Positions 7,584 through 15,386 of a stretch of DNA of 31,911 nucleotides are shown piece by piece. The position numbers and the translations under genes were made by a program. How positions within the stretch are numbered: position 1 is the stretch's first letter; each line of letters starts with the position of its first letter. Location: the NCBI GenBank assembly GCA_958366945.1, contig CATXCY010000034.1, positions 1-31,911 on the forward strand, given 5' to 3'. Under the pieces are notes generated by a model. That model did not search any database and was not told the origin of the DNA. It saw nothing but the letters and a program-made list of their open reading frames with translations. Origin of the DNA: Bruticola sp004554425. Its GTDB lineage: Bacteria > Vulcanimicrobiota > Xenobia > Xenobiales > Xenobiaceae.

Positions 7584-8123
7584 TTAAGCTTCCTCTTCAG
7601 GGAGTTTAACCAGAAGGCAGCCGCTATCCAAGTCTACTTTCTTTATAAAACGCTCTACAGCCGGTATTACTAGCTCATGGCCTTTTTCGTCACGTACAGC
7701 GTACTGATCGCAACCAGGATAAGAATATATATCGAAGATACGGCCTCGGCATACATTGTGTTGATCGATAACTTTCAGTCCTTTTAACTGGAAGTGCCAA
7801 TACTCGCCTTCTTCTAAAGGAACCAAATTCTCCGGGGTTACACTAATTGACCAATCGCGATAATTCGCTACCTCTTCCGGAGAGTCGATCCCGCTAAGCT
7901 TCAACAAAATATAATTTTGATGAAAACGGGAACTTCGCAAAGTATGACGACTATATTCTCCGTTTTTGGCAACTAAGTAAACTTCCTTAGTTTTTTTGAA
8001 GCGCTCCGGAAAATCTGTTAAAATACGAGCTTTTATTTCGCCTCGTACTCCAAAAGATGTCAAAACAGAAGCGATGGCCACAAATTCTTGGGGCTTGGGC
8101 CCCTTGGTCTGCTGTTCCTGCAT
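7584..8123 (-). CDS. rimM: Ribosome maturation factor RimM
   Basis: Assists 30S head assembly by binding S19. The N-terminal RimM beta-barrel shows FVAIASVLTSFGVRGEIKAR near residue 15, and the second, PRC-barrel domain includes EYWHFQLKGLKV and the closing VIPAVERFIKKVDLDSG. I use ATG 8123 (179 residues) rather than the GTG at 8159, because the longer version would begin inside the terminator hairpin at 8143-8181. The upstream ribosome-binding site (TAGG) is weak. trmD follows with no gap. Confidence 0.93.
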   Translation of the reverse strand: MQEQQTKGPKPQEFVAIASVLTSFGVRGEIKARILTDFPERFKKTKEVYLVAKNGEYSRHTLRSSRFHQNYILLKLSGIDSPEEVANYRDWSISVTPENLVPLEEGEYWHFQLKGLKVIDQHNVCRGRIFDIYSYPGCDQYAVRDEKGHELVIPAVERFIKKVDLDSGCLLVKLPEEEA

Positions 8124-8142
8124 ACTAAACCTATCAGAAAAG

Positions 8143-8181
8143 AAAAAAACCGGCGGCACAAGTCTTATGGCGCCGGTTTTA
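8143..8181 (-). terminator. Terminator or attenuator between khpA and rimM
   Basis: Minus strand: AAAACCGGCGC (8180-8170) pairs with GCCGCCGGTT (8157-8148), followed by a run of seven to eight T. It divides rpsP-khpA from rimM-trmD and settles the rimM start. Confidence 0.85.
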
Positions 8182-8185
8182 CCAA

Positions 8186-8413
8186 CTAGATTATTTCCAC
8201 CATAACCCGTTTGCCTTCGCGAGTTCCCGCAGCTTTTACAAGCGTGCGAATCGCTTGGGCTGTTTTACCCTGCCGACCTATAACCTTGCCCATATCTTCC
8301 GGAGCCACTCTCAACTCTAAGATAGTTGAGCGCTCTCCTTGAAGTTCACGGACTTCAACCTGATCGGGACAATCGACGAGTTGGCGGGCCAGATACTCCA
8401 GCAAGCCTTTCAT
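8186..8413 (-). CDS. khpA: KH-domain RNA-binding protein KhpA
   Basis: Small single-stranded RNA-binding protein, 75 residues. It is essentially one KH domain with the GxxG loop in VIGRQGKTAQAIR (about 44-56) and flanking helices. In other bacteria KhpA pairs with KhpB/EloR to regulate cell elongation and small-RNA or mRNA stability; no khpB is in the window. It sits between rpsP (60-bp gap) and rimM, its usual place in Bacillota and Actinomycetota. ATG 8413 has a good GGAGAG site upstream. Confidence 0.93.
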   Translation of the reverse strand: MKGLLEYLARQLVDCPDQVEVRELQGERSTILELRVAPEDMGKVIGRQGKTAQAIRTLVKAAGTREGKRVMVEII

Positions 8414-8473
8414 GGCGACTCTCCTCTCCTCAACAAAAACTCTTACTTTGCAGTAAAAGGAGTGGGGAAAATA

Positions 8474-8791
8474 CTAGGCTTCGGGAGCAGCTTCTTCCTT
8501 AGCCTCTGCAGCCTTAGGAGTGGGATAAACGTAATCGGTACCGTAGAATTCCTTCCACAAACCGCTGCTTACGAGCAAGCCGCGGACGGAGTCGGTAGGC
8601 TGGGCGCCGTTAGAGAGCCAGGCCTTAACGCGGTCGGATTTCATAACGACTGTGGGGGGATTGGTGCGAGGGTTGTAGTGCCCAAGAATCTCAATGAAAC
8701 GACCGTCGCGGGGACATCTAGCGTCAGCAGCTACGATGCGGTAGCTAGCCTGTTTCTTGCGTCCTACTCTACGAAGTCTAATGCGTACCAT
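8474..8791 (-). CDS. rpsP: 30S ribosomal protein S16
   Basis: Assembly protein of the 30S body. 105 residues beginning MVRIRLRRVGRKKQASYRIV, with ADARCPRDGRFIEILGHYNP and the segment VKAWLSNGAQPTDSV, all diagnostic of S16. A short acidic/alanine-rich tail (KAAEAKEEAAPEA) extends the C-terminus. AGGAGG lies 10 nt before ATG 8791. It opens the rpsP-khpA transcription unit, with khpA 60 bp downstream. Confidence 0.97.
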   Translation of the reverse strand: MVRIRLRRVGRKKQASYRIVAADARCPRDGRFIEILGHYNPRTNPPTVVMKSDRVKAWLSNGAQPTDSVRGLLVSSGLWKEFYGTDYVYPTPKAAEAKEEAAPEA

Positions 8792-9032
8792 TGATGGGGT
8801 GCCTCCTGTGGTGATTATCTGCTATTAGCAATTGTTAATGAAATTTCAGCACTCTCCCGGCGGAAGTCAAGAGTCTGTGCTCGGCGAAGAATTTTCGCTC
8901 TTAAACCCGCCGAATTATCTTTTCCGAAGTGAAAGACTATTTCGACAGAAACACTTACGAGCGCTTTTGCTTAAGCGCTAAAACTTGTGCTGCGTAAGAC
9001 CGGCAGAGAAGGAACCGGCCTTAGAGGCAGTC
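8792..9032 (-). promoter_or_regulatory. ffh-rpsP intergenic region with three inverted repeats
   Basis: No ORF. Three potential hairpins are seen on the minus strand: a 9-bp AAGGCCGGT/GCCGGTCTT stem (about 9023-8996) that could end the ffh transcript although it lacks a T-run; AGCGCTT/AAGCGCT at 8979-8960; and TCGGCG/CGCCGA at 8913-8881. The last two could belong to an rpsP leader. No clear sigma70 promoter was found here. Confidence 0.4.
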
Positions 9033-10370
9033 TTAGAAAGGAAGCCTAAAGAAGCCCAGCTTCCTGCCTTTCTTACCCTTAGCCAAGCCACCTATGCTCT
9101 TCATGAACTTTCTCAGTTCGTTGTATTGCTTGAGAATTGCGTTGACGGCGGCTACGTCGCTGCCTGAGCCTTTGGCAACGCGACGCTTGCGGGAGGCATC
9201 CAGGATCTCGGGGTTACGCCTCTCTTTAGGGGTCATAGAAAGAATAATAGACTCGACGCGCCTAATTTCCTTCTCGCCTATGGGAATATCATCTAAAGCA
9301 CGGCCTACTCCAGGCAGCATTTTGATAATATCTTTAATTGGGCCCATGCGGCGAATTTGCTGCATCTGATCCAAGAGATCGTTTAAGTCGAATTTGTTCT
9401 GTTTAAGTCTTTCGGAAAGCTCTTGAGCTTTTTCTTTATCCAGAGTCTGTTCGGCTTTTTCTATAAGGCTGAGAACATCGCCCATGCCCAAAATGCGACC
9501 GGCCATACGGTCGGGGTGGAAGGGCTCCAAGCCACTGAGTCTCTCACTGGTACCCACGAACTTAAGAGGAGCACCGGTGACTTTGCGCACAGAAATGGCC
9601 GCACCACCGCGGGCGTCTCCGTCCAACTTAGTCATGATCACGCCGGTAATGCCCAAAAGCTCATTAAAATCACGAGCCACATTGACGGCATCCTGACCGG
9701 TCATGGCGTCGACCACCAACAAGATCTCATCTGGAGATACGGCGTCACGCTGCTTCTTAAGCTCTTCCATAAGCTCGCTGTCGATATTTAAGCGACCGGC
9801 GGTGTCGATAATGACCACGTCTCTGCCTAAATCTTTAGCTTTGGCTACAGCTTCAGAAGTAATTTCTACCGGATCTTGGCAGCCTTCAAGCTTAAAAACT
9901 GGAACGCTGATTTGTTTGGCCAAAACTTCAAGCTGTTGAATAGCCGCCGGCCTGTATACGTCGGTGGCAGCCAACAGAGGATGATGGCCAGAACCTCTCA
10001 AGTAGGAGGCCAACTTGGCCGCGCTGGTAGTCTTACCGGCGCCATTAAGGCCACAAACCATAAAAACGGTCGGGGCTTTGGAGGCAAAAGTGAGTTTGGC
10101 CGCTTCGCCGCCCATGAGAGAAATGAGCTCGTCGCGTACGTATCTGATCACTTGCTGTGCCGGGGTCATGCTCTTAATGAGCTCTTCACCGACTGCACGC
10201 TCACGGATGTTGGAAATAAACTCTTTTACCACAGGAAGACTCACGTCAGCTTCCAGGAGAGCGCGGCGCACTTCCCGCAGAGCTTCGTTTACGTCTTCTT
10301 CTGACAGCTTTCCGCGACCTGATATTTTCTTAAAAATGTCATTGAGTCGCTCCGAAAGAGATTCAAACAT
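9033..10370 (-). CDS. ffh: Signal recognition particle protein Ffh (SRP54)
   Basis: GTPase subunit of SRP that binds signal sequences and 4.5S RNA and delivers ribosomes to FtsY. N domain (about 1-88), then the G domain with the P-loop GLNGAGKTT (107-115; GLQGSGKTT is more usual), DTAGRLNID near 189 and TKLDGDARGG near 248. The C-terminal M domain includes DLLDQMQQIRRMGPIKDIIKM and SGSDVAAVNAILKQY. 445 residues, full length. The usual neighbours ylxM and ftsY are absent. A strong promoter lies at 10504-10532. No SRP RNA gene was recognised in the window. Confidence 0.97.
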   Translation of the reverse strand: MFESLSERLNDIFKKISGRGKLSEEDVNEALREVRRALLEADVSLPVVKEFISNIRERAVGEELIKSMTPAQQVIRYVRDELISLMGGEAAKLTFASKAPTVFMVCGLNGAGKTTSAAKLASYLRGSGHHPLLAATDVYRPAAIQQLEVLAKQISVPVFKLEGCQDPVEITSEAVAKAKDLGRDVVIIDTAGRLNIDSELMEELKKQRDAVSPDEILLVVDAMTGQDAVNVARDFNELLGITGVIMTKLDGDARGGAAISVRKVTGAPLKFVGTSERLSGLEPFHPDRMAGRILGMGDVLSLIEKAEQTLDKEKAQELSERLKQNKFDLNDLLDQMQQIRRMGPIKDIIKMLPGVGRALDDIPIGEKEIRRVESIILSMTPKERRNPEILDASRKRRVAKGSGSDVAAVNAILKQYNELRKFMKSIGGLAKGKKGRKLGFFRLPF

Positions 10371-10454
10371 AACCTAATGAGCCTGCCTCACTTTTCCGGT
10401 GATTAGCGATTGCTTGGACTGTCTCGCTTATTCTTTGTTCAACCTGACTTGCAT

Positions 10455-10469
10455 TCTGTACCGTACAGA
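10455..10469. promoter_or_regulatory. 15-bp palindrome in the ffh leader
   Basis: TCTGTAC-C-GTACAGA is a perfect inverted repeat with a single central base, about 30 nt downstream of the predicted ffh transcription start. It would suit a dimeric repressor, but no regulator is identified. Confidence 0.4.
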
Positions 10470-10503
10470 TACGAAAAATGTAAGCTTCTGAACAATGTGA
10501 CAT

Positions 10504-10532
10504 ATTATATACTTTATGCAATTCTTCGTCAA
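10504..10532 (-). promoter_or_regulatory. Predicted sigma70 promoter for ffh
   Basis: Minus strand: -35 TTGACG (10532-10527), exactly 17 bp, -10 TATAAT (10509-10504). This is the closest consensus match noticed in the window. The start would be near 10497, giving a ~127-nt leader. Confidence 0.8.
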
Positions 10533-10841
10533 TAACTAAGCGATTTTTCACTATACTTTCCCGTATGTTTTTTTATTCTCTTTCGCATCAGTTCTTATCG
10601 CTACTTGACTAAATGGACGTCTCTTTTAGTTCGACTGTGAATTCACAGCAGCTGTACGTTAGGCAGGAAGTAGGCTGTGAAACGTGAAGAGCGAAACACC
10701 CATTTTTTCGTATCTCTAAGTTTTACCGTATACGGATTTTTTTCGCTTCTGCTTTGGCTGTTTTAGCAGCGGCCGAGCATGGCTTTTTCCGACGGTCTGG
10801 GGGGCGGATTGGCCCCAACTACAGTAAGGTTTATTTAATTT
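10533..10841. other. Intergenic region upstream of the RNase G gene
   Basis: About 310 bp without a credible gene. It contains a perfect 14-bp palindrome (CTGTGAATTCACAG, 10635-10648) and a 10-bp one (CCGTATACGG, 10726-10735) followed by seven T. A TTGACT at 10605 has no good -10 partner, so the plus-strand promoter remains unidentified. Confidence 0.5.
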
Positions 10842-12518
10842 ATGTATAAAGAAATTTTAATATCCATCGACGATCGCGAGGGGAGAGCGGTTGTACTTGA
10901 AGACGGACGCCCCATGGAAATTCTCATAGCCCGTGAAGAACGCCAGGTCGGCAGCATCTTTAAGGGCAGAGTTTCCGACGTTTTGCCAGGCATGAACGCT
11001 GCTTTTGTTGATATTGGCTTGGAACGCAATGCTTTTTTGTGTGCCAATGATGCCGTGGCTGGCTTGAGCGAAGGCGAGAATGGCTTTACCAAGCCTACCA
11101 TCGCTGAAATTGTACGCCCTAATCAGGAAACTTTGGTGCAAGTAGTCAAAGAGGCTATCGGTACTAAAGGCGCTCGCATTACCTCTTACATAACTTTGCC
11201 AGGACGCTACTTGGTATTATTCCCTTCAGCTCAATATGTTGGCGTTTCTCGTCGTATTTCTACTGAAGAAGAGCGCAATCGTTTGCGCCATATCGCCGAT
11301 GAACTTCGTCCTGAAGGTATGGGCGTGGTGGTGCGTACAGCTGCTGAAGGTCACGATCGCGACGAGCTTAAAATGGACTTAGATTATTTGGTTAAAGTTT
11401 GGAATAAAGTCCAGGCCAAAGCCAAAACTTGTCACGCTCCAGCTTTGGTTCACCAAGAGCTCGACTTGGTAGACAAGATTTTACGCGATCTCTTTACCGA
11501 AGAAGTAGATCGTTTAGTTATTGACAATCGCCAAGAGTACTTAAACATGCGTGAGCGTTTGGAGCATAGCTCTCCAGAGCTCTTGGAAAAAGTTCACTTG
11601 TATACCGATACCTATCCTTTATTCGATATGTACAAGATTGAACAAGAAATTGACAATGCTCTGTCGAGGCGTGTTTGGCTTTCTTCCGGCGGTTATTTGA
11701 TCGTTGATCGTACCGAGGCCCTTTGGGTTATCGACGTTAATACGGGCAAGTTTATCGGCAAGAACAACTTGGCTGAGACGATTTTGCGTACCAACTTGGA
11801 AGCTTGTAAAGAAATTTGCCGTCAGCTGCGCTTGCGTGACATGGCTGGTATCATCATAGTCGACTTTATCGACATGGATAGTTCTGAAGATCAGCGCAAA
11901 ATCTTGGAAACTCTGGGTGATGAGCTCAAGAAGGATCGCACTCGCACTCACTTAGTCAGTATGACTGAGTTAGGCTTGGTACAAATTACTCGTAAGCGAG
12001 AGGGCAAAGATTTGGATGGCATTATGCGTGATGTTTGTCCTATTTGTCATGGCCGAGGTAAAGTGCTTTCTCCCAAGTCTGTAGCTTTGAGAGCTCGTCG
12101 CAATTTGTTGCGGGAAATGAGTGGAGTTGTTAAGCCAGAAGCTGCCGTTGTTACCTTGTCTCCCGCAGCTGCCTACCAATTTATCGGCCCTAATGGTGTT
12201 GAAGTTGAACAGATGGCTCATGAAACCGATTCTGTTATTATTGTACAAGCTTCAGATAGCATCCATCCTGAACACTTTAATGTGACTTGTGCTGAAAAAG
12301 CTGCTTCTTTGGACTTCACACCTCTGGCCTGTGGTCAGCAAGCCAGAGTATTGCTTTTGGATGGTCATATATCCGATAACAGCAACTCAGCTTTGGCCAT
12401 AATCGACGGTTGCTTGGTTGAAGTAGCCAATGCTTCCGATCGTGTAGGCAAGGAAGTTGTCGTACGTATAGTTAAGGCTGGACTTTATATCAGCTATGCT
12501 GAGATTGTCCATTTATAA
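10842..12518 (+). CDS. rng: Ribonuclease G/E family endoribonuclease with C-terminal TRAM-like domain
   Basis: Single-strand endoribonuclease for rRNA processing and mRNA decay. The S1 domain with an RNase H-like part lies at the N-terminus (GSIFKGRVSDVLPGMNAAFVDIG, split here at 38-50 and 51-59). Catalytic metal ligands D298 (WVIDVNTGKF) and D341 (IIVDFIDM) are present, and the zinc-link C399-P-I-C402 precedes HGRG. The C-terminus first follows RNase G and then continues for ~75 residues (about 485-558) with a glycine/valine pattern resembling a TRAM RNA-binding domain, making it 558 rather than ~490 residues. There is no long disordered degradosome scaffold as in RNase E. The AAGG site is 13 nt before ATG. 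Confidence 0.93.
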   Translation: MYKEILISIDDREGRAVVLEDGRPMEILIAREERQVGSIFKGRVSDVLPGMNAAFVDIGLERNAFLCANDAVAGLSEGENGFTKPTIAEIVRPNQETLVQVVKEAIGTKGARITSYITLPGRYLVLFPSAQYVGVSRRISTEEERNRLRHIADELRPEGMGVVVRTAAEGHDRDELKMDLDYLVKVWNKVQAKAKTCHAPALVHQELDLVDKILRDLFTEEVDRLVIDNRQEYLNMRERLEHSSPELLEKVHLYTDTYPLFDMYKIEQEIDNALSRRVWLSSGGYLIVDRTEALWVIDVNTGKFIGKNNLAETILRTNLEACKEICRQLRLRDMAGIIIVDFIDMDSSEDQRKILETLGDELKKDRTRTHLVSMTELGLVQITRKREGKDLDGIMRDVCPICHGRGKVLSPKSVALRARRNLLREMSGVVKPEAAVVTLSPAAAYQFIGPNGVEVEQMAHETDSVIIVQASDSIHPEHFNVTCAEKAASLDFTPLACGQQARVLLLDGHISDNSNSALAIIDGCLVEVANASDRVGKEVVVRIVKAGLYISYAEIVHL

Positions 12519-12567
12519 CTACTCTTATTTATTCTAGACACGGCAGGGAAGCGAGGAAGCTATATTG

Positions 12568-13095
12568 GTGTTTGGACTGAAATTGCAAAAATTGAAAAAT
12601 TTGCCAGCTTGTAAAAAGTTGGTTTTCCTGGCGTTAATAGTTCCTGTTCTGTGTTTGGCTGCAGCTTGTTCAACTCCGGAAGTTCCTATCAATCAGGAAA
12701 CTGATGAAAAGTTTGTTCCGCCTCCAGATATAAGCCGCCGTCCTTTTGCGATAGCCAATGAATTTCTCGATAATGTCAAAGCCAAAAAATATAAGGAAGC
12801 CTATGCCTCTTTGAGTGTAGACGCCAAAATGAGAGTTAATCTCAAAGGTTTTGAAGAAGGATTGGAGCGCTATTTCTCCATGGCTTCTACCAAGAGCGTT
12901 TACGTTACGAGAGTCGTCGTTGATGAGCGCGTCTCTGGTGATTCGGCTATTATCAAAGTGGCAGATACCAAGTATCCTGACGCTCCTCCTTGGATCTGGG
13001 AATTTGAAAAGACCAGGGCTGGTTGGAAGATTCGCTCCTTAGATTTGCCTCCGCTCTTTATTTATAAAGCTAAAGAGGCGCGTAGCTTAAATTAG
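12568..13095 (+). CDS. Probable lipoprotein with an NTF2/DUF4878-like domain
   Basis: A basic start, a hydrophobic stretch (LVFLALIVPVLCL) and LAAAC form a signal peptide with a lipobox-like cleavage site; the residue at -3 is Ala rather than the preferred Leu, so lipidation is likely but not certain. The mature ~140 residues fit the pattern of small NTF2-like or DUF4878 domains: a helix in which AxxFLDNVKAKKYKEAYASLS recurs (hydrophobic groove), then strands ending WIWEFEKTRAGWKIRSLD. I use GTG 12568, 8 nt after AGGAAG; TTG 12565 is the alternative. It follows the RNase G gene by ~50 bp and may be cotranscribed. The molecular function is unknown. Confidence 0.75.
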   Translation: MFGLKLQKLKNLPACKKLVFLALIVPVLCLAAACSTPEVPINQETDEKFVPPPDISRRPFAIANEFLDNVKAKKYKEAYASLSVDAKMRVNLKGFEEGLERYFSMASTKSVYVTRVVVDERVSGDSAIIKVADTKYPDAPPWIWEFEKTRAGWKIRSLDLPPLFIYKAKEARSLN

Positions 13096-13118
13096 TTGAC
13101 AAAATAGCTAGGGTAGTA

Positions 13119-13168
13119 AGCAGCCTGCCTTCTGACCAATAAAATTGGGCCAGAAGGCAGGCTGCTTT
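13119..13168. terminator. Bidirectional terminator between convergent genes
   Basis: A perfect 16-bp stem (13119-13134 with 13151-13166) closes a 16-nt loop in which CC/GG can pair further. T-runs are short on both sides. It separates the lipoprotein gene from tatA, which converge here. Confidence 0.75.
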
Positions 13169-13187
13169 GCTTGGTAATAGTTATTGT

Positions 13188-13502
13188 TTATTTATTGTTG
13201 GAACAAGCTTTAATATCTGGCTCAGAATTGAGCTCTGTTGGTTTCGCAGAATTAACTAATTCAGAAGTAAGCGGAATAGAAGCGGGAGCTGTGTGAGATT
13301 GAGCATAATTTGTCTGATTGGCTACCTGAGTAGAACTTGAATGAAGGTCTTCCAAATTGGCTGCACTGTTATAGGCTTTTTTTAAAGAACCTAAAGCTTC
13401 ACCCAAAGCGCGGCCTATTTCCGGAAGTTTTTGTGGGCCGAATAGCAATAATGCCGCTGCCGCTAAAAATATAAGTTCCCCCGGGCCTAAATTAAAAGGC
13501 AT
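13188..13502 (-). CDS. tatA: Sec-independent translocase protein TatA/TatE type
   Basis: Pore-forming component of the twin-arginine export pathway. The short N-terminal membrane helix GPGELIFLAAAALLLFGPQKLPEIGR (shown split: residues 6-13 and 14-31) has the conserved FGP hinge followed by the amphipathic helix LGEALGSLKKAY. The remaining ~55 residues are polar and Ser/Thr/Asn-rich, as in disordered TatA tails. 104 residues. The ATG at 13502 has a GAGG 15 nt upstream. No tatC is nearby. TatB cannot be wholly excluded, but the short amphipathic helix suits TatA. Confidence 0.9.
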   Translation of the reverse strand: MPFNLGPGELIFLAAAALLLFGPQKLPEIGRALGEALGSLKKAYNSAANLEDLHSSSTQVANQTNYAQSHTAPASIPLTSELVNSAKPTELNSEPDIKACSNNK

Positions 13503-13589
13503 AATTTATACTGTACACCTCGCTTATTGGCAAAAAAATTACACTACACCCACAAACAAACTTTGTGTTGCAGTTATTCACACGTGCCT

Positions 13590-13805
13590 TTAAGACAATT
13601 TTATCTTGTCTAGAGCGGACGAAGCCTGTGAAACTAGAGCTTGAGCTCTCTCTATTTGTGACAGAGTACCAATCGGTACAGACGCTTCTAATTCTTCTTC
13701 GCTTAAATTTTGCAAAAAATCGATCATATCATCGAATTTTTCTAAGGCTTCATTTAGATATGATTGGGCAGATTGCAAATTTATCGATAAATGGTTTGTG
13801 TTCAA
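13590..13805 (-). CDS. Small helical protein, unrecognised
   Basis: 71 residues starting at TTG 13805, with a strong ribosome-binding site (AAGGAGA) 5-6 nt upstream, which supports it being real despite its size. The sequence is almost wholly amphipathic helix: YLNEALEKFDDMIDFL, then SEEELEASVPIGTLSQIERA, then LVSQASSALDKIKL. It is acidic, without Cys or membrane segment. It would suit a small helical bundle or adaptor protein. It lies 87 bp upstream of tatA on the same strand. No family is recognised. The opposite-strand frame over the same bases looks like a shadow. Confidence 0.65.
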   Translation of the reverse strand: MNTNHLSINLQSAQSYLNEALEKFDDMIDFLQNLSEEELEASVPIGTLSQIERAQALVSQASSALDKIKLS

Positions 13806-13957
13806 GCTCTTCTCCTTGACATTATGGTTGGGTAGGAAAAAAGCGCTCTTTAATTGAACGTTTTAAGGGTGTTTCTCTTTAGATTTTGACTTCCTGCCGA
13901 GAAAAGTGGGGGCGTTTTTATCGGAGGCTGTTGGGGGAATACTTCAAGGAGTTTTTT

Positions 13958-15385
13958 ATGGCCGATTCTTTATCTGTCGGTCAGCGAGTTGAGCTGACTA
14001 TCAATGATTTTGCAGTAGGCGGAGAAGCCGTGGGAAGAGTAGGCAACTTCGTGCTTTTTATTCCTGGCGCATCTCCAGGTGACAAAGTAGAAGCCCAAAT
14101 CACCGAGCTGAAAAAGAACTATGGCCGAGCTCGTATCCACAGGATTATCGTTCCTTCCATGCGTCGTATTCAGCCTCGCTGTCCAGTTTATAGCGAGTGC
14201 GGTGGCTGCCATTTGCAACATGTAAATTACGATTCTCAGTTAGAATTTAAAACGAAGATGGTGCAAGATGCTTTATGCCATATAGCTGGCCTTGATGGTG
14301 TAAAAGTTCGCCCTTGCAAACGCATGACCCGTCCTTGGAACTATCGCTCCAAGACGCAAATGGTAGTGGGAGCTAAACCCTATTTGTTGCGTGTCGATCA
14401 AAAAGAAGAAGACGACGTACCTCGTTTCCATCCTTATGTCGGCTATTATGCTAAAGGCACTCACTCTATTGTCAGAGTAGAAAATTGTGCCATTCAGCAT
14501 GAAGTAAATAACGAATTGATGAATGCCTGTCGTGAAGCTATAGAGCGTTTGCAATGGCCAGTTTATAACAGCGAAGATGGCAGCGGAGCTATTCGTTACT
14601 TGGTAGCTCGTCACGGTTATTATTCCAATCAAACTTTGTTGGTTATTGTCTCCAGCCAGCCTCGTTTGCCTAAGGTTAGGGAATTTGTAGACATTGTTCG
14701 CAAACGCGTGCGCTCTCTTTGTGGGGTGGTGCTCAACTTAAATCCTCATCGTACCAACGTAATTTTAGGTACTCGTAATTCCGTTTTATGGGGCAGCGAT
14801 CACATAGTTGAAGAAGTAGCAGGCTTAAAATTTAATATTTCTGCTAACTCTTTCTTCCAAGTTAATATCGAAGGTTTGGAGACGATCTACTCTCAGTTGG
14901 ATCAATTCCTGCAAATTCAGCCTCGCGATACCATTTTAGACGCTTATTGCGGCGTTGGCTCTTTGGCTTTGTATATGGCTCGCCAAGCTAAGCGCGTTTT
15001 TGGCATTGACGAGTGTCAGGAAGCGATTGAAGATGCTGTGGTCAATTCTGATCTTAACGGTTTGACCAATACAACTTTTATGGATGGTACCGTAGAAAAA
15101 GTTTTGCCAGGCTTATGCAGTAAAGGTTCTTTGTTGCAACGCCGCACTAGTTTCAGTGCTGCAGTGTTGGATCCACCACGTAAAGGGTGTGATCCTGTAG
15201 TTTTAGAGACGATTGCCAAAATGCGCATTCCGCGTATAGCTTACGTTTCTTGTAACCCTTCTACTTTAGCTCGTGATCTGGGGATACTGACCGAAAAAGG
15301 CTACACCGTTTTGGAAGTGCAGCCTATAGATATGTTCCCTCAGACTTACCACGTTGAGTGTGTAGCTCACATTATTCGGAAATAG
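13958..15385 (+). CDS. rlmD: 23S rRNA (uracil-C5)-methyltransferase, RlmD/RumA family
   Basis: Makes 5-methyluridine in 23S rRNA with S-adenosylmethionine. The N-terminal TRAM domain (about 5-62) is followed by the 4Fe-4S cysteines C75, C81 and C84 (CPVYSECGGC) with C177 (VENC) as the fourth. The methyltransferase fold has LDAYCGVGSLALYMA as SAM motif I, LDPPRKGC and YVSCNPSTLARDL with the catalytic Cys. I start at ATG 13958, 6 nt after a perfect AAGGAG, giving 475 residues; an upstream in-frame start at 13886 lacks such a site. In Terrabacteria this family also includes RlmCD-type enzymes, so the exact uridine modified is open. The Clp gene follows after one base. Confidence 0.93.
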   Translation: MADSLSVGQRVELTINDFAVGGEAVGRVGNFVLFIPGASPGDKVEAQITELKKNYGRARIHRIIVPSMRRIQPRCPVYSECGGCHLQHVNYDSQLEFKTKMVQDALCHIAGLDGVKVRPCKRMTRPWNYRSKTQMVVGAKPYLLRVDQKEEDDVPRFHPYVGYYAKGTHSIVRVENCAIQHEVNNELMNACREAIERLQWPVYNSEDGSGAIRYLVARHGYYSNQTLLVIVSSQPRLPKVREFVDIVRKRVRSLCGVVLNLNPHRTNVILGTRNSVLWGSDHIVEEVAGLKFNISANSFFQVNIEGLETIYSQLDQFLQIQPRDTILDAYCGVGSLALYMARQAKRVFGIDECQEAIEDAVVNSDLNGLTNTTFMDGTVEKVLPGLCSKGSLLQRRTSFSAAVLDPPRKGCDPVVLETIAKMRIPRIAYVSCNPSTLARDLGILTEKGYTVLEVQPIDMFPQTYHVECVAHIIRK

Positions 15386-15386
15386 T

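Noticed and set aside
8792..9032. SRP (4.5S) RNA next to ffh
   Set aside because: Neither the conserved GGAAGGAAGCAGC-type tip loop nor the long stem was found on either strand.
10363..10551. 62-codon minus-strand ORF upstream of ffh, in the place of ylxM
   Set aside because: It starts upstream of the predicted ffh -35 box, overlaps the ffh start and does not resemble YlxM.
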